Shown piece after piece: positions 31,069-36,166 of a stretch of 37,221 nt of DNA. Location: positions 1 through 37,221 of the forward strand of contig CAMBQV010000009.1 in assembly GCA_945870145.1 (NCBI GenBank), read 5' to 3'. The stretch comes from Akkermansia muciniphila (GTDB lineage Bacteria > Verrucomicrobiota > Kiritimatiellia > RFP12 > UBA1067). The notes beneath the pieces were generated by a model, which worked only from the letters and a program-made list of their open reading frames with translations, had not been told where the DNA came from and ran no database searches. The translations under genes and the position numbers were made by a program. How positions within the stretch are numbered: position 1 is the stretch's first letter; the number at the start of each line of letters is the position of its first letter.

Positions 31069-33167
31069 TAGCACTTTAGAACTGCATCCTTGGCCAGCGA
31101 GGTGATCGCGCCTTCCACAGTGGCTTCATCGCCAATGATCTGCGCCTTGCAGCCGACTTGCGCGAGCGCAACCTCTGTCGGCTTGCCAATGGCAACAATC
31201 AACTTGCCCTGCAACGTTTCCGCGCTGAACTGTCCGCAGAAAGATTCAACCGCCGAGGCGCTCGCAAAGAAGACCGTATCAAAAACAGGCAGCTTTTCGT
31301 AACGGATCCATTCATTCGTGTAGAGCACAGCCTCTTCGACCGTTGCGCCCTTTTCGCGAAGCACATCCGCCAACAGCGTGCCTGCCTTTTCGGACCGCAG
31401 GCGCAAGACGCGCTGGCCCGTGAAGTCATGCGCCTGCAGGAGCGCGGCCAATCCCTCGGCGCTGTAGTCCATCGGTGGCATCAGGTCCGGCGCAATACCA
31501 AAAGTTTTTAACGCTGAGGCTGAACCCGGACCGCAGGTCATGAGCTTGGGAAGCTTCCGCAGGTCTCCCTTCCTAGCCTGCTCCATGAAAAGCTGTACGG
31601 CGGAGGGCGAGGTCAGGACGATCCAGTCGAATGTTGTCACGTCACGTTGCATAGCGCAGGGCACCAGCTTGATCAAGGGTCGCAGAATCGGGAATCCGCC
31701 AAAGTCTGTGATGCGCAAGGACGCCTTCTCAAGCAGGGCTTCGCTGCAGGTGACCAGGACACGCTGCCCCGCAAGGGCACCCGTGTCGCGGCGATAGGCT
31801 GTTCCCGCGGCTGCGCCGATGAGTACCAGCCCAGGAGCATCCTCGGCGATTTTAGATTTTAGATTTGTGATTTGTGATTGCAGCGTAAGCAGGTCAGAGC
31901 GGTAAAGCTCCTCATTATTCGAGCCTGCGTCGTAAACAATCGCCACAGGCGTCGTCTTTTCCCAGCCTTCGTCGAGCAATTGCTTGGCCATGTCCGAGGC
32001 CACGCTGAGCGACATGAAGAGGACGAGCGGCATCTTTTCGCGCACGTCGCGTCCGACGCCCGAGACTGCGCCCTCGGCGGCGCGCGGGGTTAGGGCCGTG
32101 AAGCCACGTGAAACACCGCGGCGCGTCAGGAGCATGCCTGTACCGGTGGTCGCAACGGTGAGGGAGGTCACGCCGGCGCGGACACGGTAAGGGATCGCCA
32201 GGCGGTCAAGTTCTTCGATCTCTTCGGCCAGACGTCCGAACAGTCCCGGATCTCCGCCCTTGAGACGAACTACGCGTTTGCCTTGGCGTGCGTAGTTTGC
32301 GATCAGGGTCGTGATCTCATTCTGCTTCACACTATGCTCGCCGCAGCGCTTGCCGACAAAGACACGTTCAGCGTCTGGGGGGAGTTCGGTCAGGAGCGCT
32401 TCATCCATCAGAATGTCATAGAGGCAGACCTCGGCCTGGCGCAGATCCTTGAGTCCGCCCAGGGTGCAATAATCAGCAGAGCCCACGCCGGCGCCGACGA
32501 AACGGACAGCCTTGACAAAATAACTCCGGAGCTTGGTCAGGATCGGGTCGCCCATGCGGAAGGTCACCGCCAGATAACCTTGACCCGCAGGTACGGGCAG
32601 GTCGCTGAGCGGAACCCATTCCGTCACGCGGTCTTCAAGATTGAGCCGTTTCAAAGCAGCGCCTGCCATGAGCATGGCATCGAAATCACCGGCGTCGAGC
32701 TGGTCGAGACGCGCCTGGATGGTTCCGCGGATCGTCCGCATCTCGGCCTGCGGGAGACGCGTCCTGCAATAGGCTTCGCGCCGGGCGCTGCTGATACCGA
32801 CCACAGGAGCTGCAGGAAGGTCTGCAAATGTTTTGCCGCGGGGGAGAATCCAGGCATCCCGCGGATCTTCGCGCCAAGGGAGCCAGAACCAGTCAAGGTC
32901 CGGTGCGACAGGTGTTGGGAGATCCTTCGCGCTGTGGATGGCCAGGTCGATCTGCCCCTTGCGTAACGCCTCGTCAAGATCGCGCGTAAAGAAATCATCA
33001 GGACTGGCCCGCAGATCAGTCGTGAGGTCGCGGTCCCCGATGGTCGTGATGGGAAGCGTCTCAAACCCGAAAGACGGGAAGAGTTTTTCCAAGCGTTCCA
33101 GCGCATCCTGCGTCTGGATCATCGCCAGCTTACTCCCTCGTGTACCCACTTTTAATAAGGTTTTCAT
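31068..33167 (-). CDS. Fusion protein: truncated HemC, uroporphyrinogen-III C-methyltransferase, HemD
   Basis: A 699-aa three-part enzyme of tetrapyrrole synthesis. Residues 1-~216 match porphobilinogen deaminase domains 1-2 (VGTRGSKLAMIQTQ, HSAKDLP with catalytic Asp82, RTIRGTIQARLDQLD, LPVPAGQGYLAV). Residues ~218-455 are a SUMT/CobA-type methyltransferase (VRFVGAGVGSADYCTLGGLK, GKRCGEHSVKQNEI, RLKGGDPGLFGR). Residues ~465-690 are uroporphyrinogen-III synthase (HemD: LAGQRVLVTC, VLTSPSAVQLF, CGPGSASALK). HemC domain 3 and its GGC motif, whose cysteine binds the dipyrromethane cofactor, are absent: the sequence runs straight from domain 2 into the methyltransferase. An in-frame phrase repeat (SQITNLKSKI, 431-440) sits in the SUMT-HemD linker, and the last residues (VLKC) are also repeat-encoded. 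Confidence 0.9.
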   Translation of the reverse strand: MKTLLKVGTRGSKLAMIQTQDALERLEKLFPSFGFETLPITTIGDRDLTTDLRASPDDFFTRDLDEALRKGQIDLAIHSAKDLPTPVAPDLDWFWLPWREDPRDAWILPRGKTFADLPAAPVVGISSARREAYCRTRLPQAEMRTIRGTIQARLDQLDAGDFDAMLMAGAALKRLNLEDRVTEWVPLSDLPVPAGQGYLAVTFRMGDPILTKLRSYFVKAVRFVGAGVGSADYCTLGGLKDLRQAEVCLYDILMDEALLTELPPDAERVFVGKRCGEHSVKQNEITTLIANYARQGKRVVRLKGGDPGLFGRLAEEIEELDRLAIPYRVRAGVTSLTVATTGTGMLLTRRGVSRGFTALTPRAAEGAVSGVGRDVREKMPLVLFMSLSVASDMAKQLLDEGWEKTTPVAIVYDAGSNNEELYRSDLLTLQSQITNLKSKIAEDAPGLVLIGAAAGTAYRRDTGALAGQRVLVTCSEALLEKASLRITDFGGFPILRPLIKLVPCAMQRDVTTFDWIVLTSPSAVQLFMEQARKGDLRKLPKLMTCGPGSASALKTFGIAPDLMPPMDYSAEGLAALLQAHDFTGQRVLRLRSEKAGTLLADVLREKGATVEEAVLYTNEWIRYEKLPVFDTVFFASASAVESFCGQFSAETLQGKLIVAIGKPTEVALAQVGCKAQIIGDEATVEGAITSLAKDAVLKC
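31848..31877 (-). repeat. Phrase-type repeat inserted in frame in the Hem fusion gene
   Basis: On the minus strand the words 'aatcacaa' and 'aatctaaa' each occur twice in tandem. They encode SQITNLKSKI between the methyltransferase and HemD domains. The stretch is far more AT-rich than its surroundings. Confidence 0.65.
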
Positions 33168-33197
33168 AAATTGTTTCTGTATTCTTACCTAATAACT

Positions 33198-33250
33198 TCA
33201 GGTGTCAGGGTTCAGGAAAAACTCTGCGCCTCCGCGCCTCTGCGGGAAAA
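33198..33250. repeat. Phrase-type repeats between the Hem fusion and the coiled-coil gene
   Basis: Two phrases are visible: 'ttcaggtgtcagggttcagg' and 'ctctgcgcctccgcgcctct' followed by gcggg. This 89-bp gap contains no gene; a weak CTGACA/AAGAAT pair on the minus strand could drive the Hem gene. Confidence 0.5.
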
Positions 33251-33256
33251 AGTTAC

Positions 33257-33736
33257 TCATTTCTGAAACGTGGTTCTTCCGACGGAGAAGACGGAAGCGT
33301 CTACTTTTGTAAAAGCGCCTTCAAAGGCTTTGCGGTCAATCGTCCCGGCTTCGACAGCGGCTTTCACCTTCTCACGGGAGGGCGAACCAATCTGTTGGAG
33401 TGCAGGCTGAAGCAACGGGGCCACTTCCTGGAGATGAGTTTTGATCTTAGCCATATCAGGCTCTAACAGGTGTAGATACTTGTCGCCCAGGCGCTGTTGC
33501 AGCAAAGCCTCATCATACTTGATGGTCGTTTTTTGAAAATAGCGAACCGTCAGTTGCTTCGAGTCGAGGGACGGGGACCAGAGAGTTTGCTTGGTCTCTT
33601 GCATGTAGGCCATGAGCACCTCGCGACACTGCTTCTTTTCGGTCTCGAGTTTTGCGACCTCTTCTTGAATCTCAACATATCGCTTGAGTGCTTCCTGAAC
33701 AGTGCTCACGACTTCCTCTCTTTCTTTCTCATCCAC
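33257..33736 (-). CDS. Small coiled-coil protein of unknown function (GTG start)
   Basis: A 159-aa soluble protein that I cannot assign firmly. The first ~50 residues form a heptad-rich, charged coil (EREEVVSTVQEALKRYVEIQ, EVAKLETEKKQCREVLMAYM). A region follows (ETKQTLWSPSLDSKQLTVRY, then FQKTTIKYDEALLQQRLGDK) whose layout recalls Siphovirus Gp157-like single-strand-annealing accessory proteins, and the C-terminus is helical. The start is a GTG at 33736; the nearby ATG at 33732 is out of frame. A -35/-10 pair ends 8 nt before the GTG with no ribosome site, suggesting a leaderless mRNA. Confidence 0.75.
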   Translation of the reverse strand: MDEKEREEVVSTVQEALKRYVEIQEEVAKLETEKKQCREVLMAYMQETKQTLWSPSLDSKQLTVRYFQKTTIKYDEALLQQRLGDKYLHLLEPDMAKIKTHLQEVAPLLQPALQQIGSPSREKVKAAVEAGTIDRKAFEGAFTKVDASVFSVGRTTFQK

Positions 33737-33744
33737 GTCGGTAC

Positions 33745-33774
33745 AGTGTAACGAGGTTCATCGAGAAAAGGCAA
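33745..33774 (-). promoter_or_regulatory. Promoter of the coiled-coil gene, placed for a leaderless GTG start
   Basis: On the minus strand TTGCCT (33769-33774) and TACACT (33745-33750) are 18 bp apart. The -10 box ends 8 nt before the GTG at 33736. Confidence 0.5.
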
Positions 33775-33788
33775 TAAAAAAGACGGAT

Positions 33789-33801
33789 CAAAAAGTCCAT
33801 A
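33789..33801 (+). repeat. Left 13-bp direct repeat flanking the palindrome island
   Basis: CAAAAAGTCCATA is identical to 34120-34132. The two copies bracket 318 bp of palindrome-rich, gene-free DNA. Confidence 0.7.
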
Positions 33802-33886
33802 GGTTTTCGGTTTGTCGGAAAACTCTACCGCAAAAGCCGCAAATATGAGGTCGGCTAACTAGGGGCCCGGCGGACCCGCACGGGTT

Positions 33887-33926
33887 CCATTCCGCCTCAC
33901 CCATGGATACATGGACGGCGGAATGG
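33887..33926 (-). repeat. Palindromic repeat, family 2, copy 1
   Basis: CCATTCCGCC and GGCGGAATGG pair over 10 bp around an inner CCATG/CATGG stem with a 4-nt loop. Read on the minus strand its core matches copy 2 at 34019-34048. Confidence 0.7.
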
Positions 33927-34018
33927 TTAGCCGACCAGAGAAAGTTTCTTGTTTATAATACTCAGCAAAAAACAAGTTTTTGCTGAAGAAGAAGTTTTAC
34001 TCCGCGCAAATGCCCGCT

Positions 34019-34048
34019 CCGCCGTCCGTGTATTCACGGGTGAGGCGG
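34019..34048 (+). repeat. Palindromic repeat, family 2, copy 2
   Basis: CCGCC/GGCGG outer and CCGTG/CACGG inner stems share the linkers GT and GTGA with copy 1. The third inner pair is G-C here and A-T in copy 1. Confidence 0.7.
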
Positions 34049-34119
34049 GCGAGGCATTTGCGCTCTTCTTTGCGGTTTTTGCGTTAAAACCCGCAGCTTT
34101 TTTGAAAAACCGTGAAGAG

Positions 34120-34132
34120 CAAAAAGTCCATA
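34120..34132 (+). repeat. Right 13-bp direct repeat flanking the palindrome island
   Basis: CAAAAAGTCCATA is identical to 33789-33801 and ends one base before the -35 box of the tRNA promoter. Confidence 0.7.
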
Positions 34133-34133
34133 A

Positions 34134-34162
34134 TTGACAACGGGCACGAATTATACTACAGT
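34134..34162 (+). promoter_or_regulatory. Promoter of the tRNA-Val gene
   Basis: TTGACA (34134-34139) and TACAGT (34157-34162) are 17 bp apart; transcription would begin about 14 nt before the mature tRNA. A TATACT at 34152-34157 is too close to the -35 box to be used with it. Confidence 0.65.
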
Positions 34163-34182
34163 ATGCGAACTTTTTCCGCTTT

Positions 34183-34259
34183 GGGGGATTAGCTCAGTTG
34201 GTTAGAGCACTTGCTTGACATGCAAGGGGTCGGAGGTTCGAGTCCTCTATCTCCCACCA
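34183..34259 (+). tRNA. tRNA-Val (anticodon GAC)
   Basis: The 77-nt cloverleaf is complete. The acceptor stem GGGGGAT pairs with ATCTCCC (one G-U). The D arm is AGCTCAGTTGGTTAGAGC. The anticodon stem CTTGC/GCAAG has loop TTGACAT, and the T arm is GGAGG-TTCGAGT-CCTCT. The 3' ACCA is encoded. The anticodon GAC reads valine GUC/GUU codons. It stands alone between its own promoter and a strong terminator. Confidence 0.97.
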
Positions 34260-34266
34260 AATTTTA

Positions 34267-34315
34267 AAACCTGTAAACATCACGGTTGATGAATGTTTAC
34301 AGGTTTTTCTTTTTT
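34267..34315 (+). terminator. Strong intrinsic terminator after tRNA-Val, likely bidirectional
   Basis: AAACCTGTAAACAT (34267-34280) pairs perfectly with ATGTTTACAGGTTT (34293-34306) around a 12-nt loop, followed by TTCTTTTTT. On the minus strand the same stem is followed by TTTTAAAATTT, so it can also end the esterase transcript. Confidence 0.9.
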
Positions 34316-34332
34316 GCACCCTGTTTGCAGGC

Positions 34333-35760
34333 TTAGGGCAGTTCGACTTTGAAGGGCGAAGGGGGGAGGTTTTCGGCATTGCGCAGGTTGGTCTGTTGGG
34401 TGTCGAGCCAGCAGAAGCGGAGGCCGGTCAGGCTCTTGCCGGGTGACTTCACTAGGATGGCGTCGCCTTTGATTTCGGCTTCGGCCTGTACCCACTGGTT
34501 GCTCTCTGAAGGTTGCGAGATGCGGCCTTCAAAGCCAGTGACAGCCTTGTTGTCGCTGGTCTTCAGTGCGCCAGCGGTTTCCGAAAAGGTCACACGGACT
34601 CCATCGCCCTCGCGTACGGCCTTGTTGAAGGTCGGGCCAGCGATGGACTTGCCGACATTCATTCCGTAGGTTTTCGCCAGCGCCAGACGTGCCAGGCGTT
34701 CGCCGGTCTGCGGTTTGTTGTCGGGGTGAATATTTTTCACGTTGTCGGGGTTATCGAGGGTGTGGATCATGCCGGTATTGGGGTCCTTAGCCGCGACACG
34801 GGCCTGTGCGGCGCGCAAGTCGCCGAGAAATTCCGGGTTGCTCTTGCCGTAACGGAAGGGTGCGATCTCCACAAAGTAGAAGGGCATGTTCGGACGTTCA
34901 AAGACCTTGCGCCAGGTTCCAATGAGGTCGTTCATCTTCGCTTCATAACCATCCCGGTCGCCTAGGTTGGACTCGCCCTGATACCAGATGGCGCCCCGGA
35001 TGGTCATTGGGGTCAGGGGTGAGATCATGGCATTATAGATTGAGCCGTCCTTACCTGCGAGCGCGGCGGGGGTCCAGGGTTCGATCCGGGTTCCGCCCCA
35101 GGCTGACTGGATCAGCCCGACGGGAATGCCAAGCTTGGTTTGCAGGTCGCGTCCGAAATAAAAGGCGGTCGCTGAAAAAGACTTGGAGTGCGAACCCACA
35201 TTGGTGACCGTATTGGGCAGGCAGGGCACCCAGCCTTTGGTGAGACCAAAGGTCTGCAGCGGGGCGCTGTTCTTAACCTTCTCCACTGAAAAGAGACGGA
35301 GCAGGGGAATCGTGGAGTTTGTGGCGTCCACCCGGCCCTTGGAGGTGCCCATCAAGCCCCATTCCATGTTGGATTGTCCGGAGCAGAGCCAGACTTCGCC
35401 GACGAGCACGTCGCTGATGGTCACCTCGTTGTGCCCTTTGATCACGAGCTTTTCCGGGGTCGTCGAAGCTTTCATCGTTGCGAGTTTTACCGACCAGCAG
35501 CCGTTGGTATCAGCGACCGTCTGGCAGCTTTGCCCCGCGAAGGTGACGGTAATGGGTTCGTTCGCATTTGCCGTTCCCCAGATGCGCACCGGCATGTCGC
35601 GCTGAAGGACCATGTGGTCTGTAAAAATCTGTGCCGCTGCGACAGGCACCGCTTTTTCTGGAAGCGTGAATGAAGCAGCGGAAACGCCTGCTGCGCTCAA
35701 CGCCGCCAATCCCATGACCCATCCCCGTATGAATGCTCCCCGTGTCAGCCCTGCTTGCAT
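34333..35760 (-). CDS. Sialate O-acetylesterase-family SGNH esterase, exported
   Basis: A 475-aa secreted esterase that should remove O-acetyl groups from sialic acids or other glycans. The N-terminal ~29 residues form a signal peptide (RGAFIRGWVMGLAALSAAGV, cleaved near VSA). A beta-rich domain follows (DHMVLQRDMPVRIWGTANAN). The catalytic block is VWLCSGQSNMEWGL, with the SGNH serine in GQSNM. The second block is IRGAIWYQGESNLGDRDGYE. The C-terminal region ends with a beta-sandwich-like part (GLRFCWLDTQQTNLRN). AAGGAG lies 6 nt before the ATG. Together with the DUF1080 protein it suggests glycan degradation, but no glycoside hydrolase cluster is present. Confidence 0.93.
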   Translation of the reverse strand: MQAGLTRGAFIRGWVMGLAALSAAGVSAASFTLPEKAVPVAAAQIFTDHMVLQRDMPVRIWGTANANEPITVTFAGQSCQTVADTNGCWSVKLATMKASTTPEKLVIKGHNEVTISDVLVGEVWLCSGQSNMEWGLMGTSKGRVDATNSTIPLLRLFSVEKVKNSAPLQTFGLTKGWVPCLPNTVTNVGSHSKSFSATAFYFGRDLQTKLGIPVGLIQSAWGGTRIEPWTPAALAGKDGSIYNAMISPLTPMTIRGAIWYQGESNLGDRDGYEAKMNDLIGTWRKVFERPNMPFYFVEIAPFRYGKSNPEFLGDLRAAQARVAAKDPNTGMIHTLDNPDNVKNIHPDNKPQTGERLARLALAKTYGMNVGKSIAGPTFNKAVREGDGVRVTFSETAGALKTSDNKAVTGFEGRISQPSESNQWVQAEAEIKGDAILVKSPGKSLTGLRFCWLDTQQTNLRNAENLPPSPFKVELP

Positions 35761-36166
35761 AATATTCTCCTTATTTAAAAGTAAGTCTTTAATTTACCAT
35801 GACTCGCGAACAAAACACAAGGAAATGGAGTGGATAAATGATCGCGCAAAACGAAATAACCTTAAAAAACGATGGCGGCGTAAATCATATTTTGTTAAAG
35901 TTCTAAAACTTCATTCGCCGGAGTCCGGGGGAATAGACAAAGGAGTAACTTTTAGCATCCGAATGGCGCCCACCTTCGCGTATACGGCTACGGCGGGCAG
36001 GCGAACACCAGGAATAATAGCTGAGAAAGACGGCTCGCCAAAAGTCTCGCCCTCCACTTGCGGAGCCTTGTTGAACATGAAATTTTCGTGATTTTCGTGT
36101 GTTTCGTGGGAAAACTAATTGAAGTTATAGCAAAGATGCTGTCTCAACAACAGTTCAGGAGTCCCG
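35761..36166. other. 406-bp spacer without a convincing gene
   Basis: The spacer holds AT-rich sequence with the esterase ribosome site, a copy of AAAGTTCTAAAACTT (the word at 30945-31040), family 1 palindrome copy D, and the phrase 'ttttcgtgattttcgtgtgt' followed by ttcgtggg. The transporter's ribosome site CAGGAG lies at its end. The only long frame (35612-36091) is a mosaic of these repeats plus antisense esterase sequence and is not credible as a gene. Confidence 0.6.
35965..35998 (-). repeat. Dispersed palindromic repeat, family 1, copy D
   Basis: On the minus strand it reads GCCCGCCGTAGCCGTATAC, then GCGAAGGTGGGCGCC, with CCCGCC/GGTGGG pairing. Its loop GTAGCCGTATA is nearly that of copy C. 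Confidence 0.6.

Larger units (their letters stand above)
33829..34083 (+). ncRNA. Candidate structured RNA or non-autonomous palindromic element
   Basis: About 255 nt fold on paper into a closed multi-branch structure. P1 is a 15-bp closing stem (33829-33843 with 34069-34083; one G-U). P2 pairs GGTCGGCTAAC (33849-33859) with GTTAGCCGACC (33926-33936) and contains an inner hairpin (33887-33926). P3 pairs CAGCAAAAA (33963-33971) with TTTTTGCTG (33977-33985). P4 pairs GCGCAAATGCC (34004-34014) with GGCATTTGCGC (34053-34063) and encloses a second hairpin like that in P2. The inner hairpins of P2 and P4 are diverged inverted copies with a compensatory base-pair change. No believable protein is encoded. 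The strand is unknown, and DNA-level function (a mobile element) is equally possible. Confidence 0.45.

Noticed and set aside
33849-33936. Integron attC-like site (GGCTAAC ... GTTAGCC)
   Set aside because: The ends resemble RYYYAAC/GTTRRRY but break the consensus (G at position 2, C at a purine position). There is no integrase and no gene cassette.
33954-33959. TATAAT within the island as a promoter of the candidate RNA
   Set aside because: No -35 box is present at 16-18 bp upstream; the sequence there is the right arm of stem P2.
33949-34137. A 62-codon frame through the palindrome island
   Set aside because: Its residues (RANARSAVRV, GEAGEAFAL) are simply the translation of the two arms of the palindrome. 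It has no ribosome site and runs through the structured region.
35612-36091. A 159-codon frame in the spacer after the esterase
   Set aside because: It crosses the antisense esterase start, a family 1 palindrome and phrase repeats, and has no ribosome site or domain.
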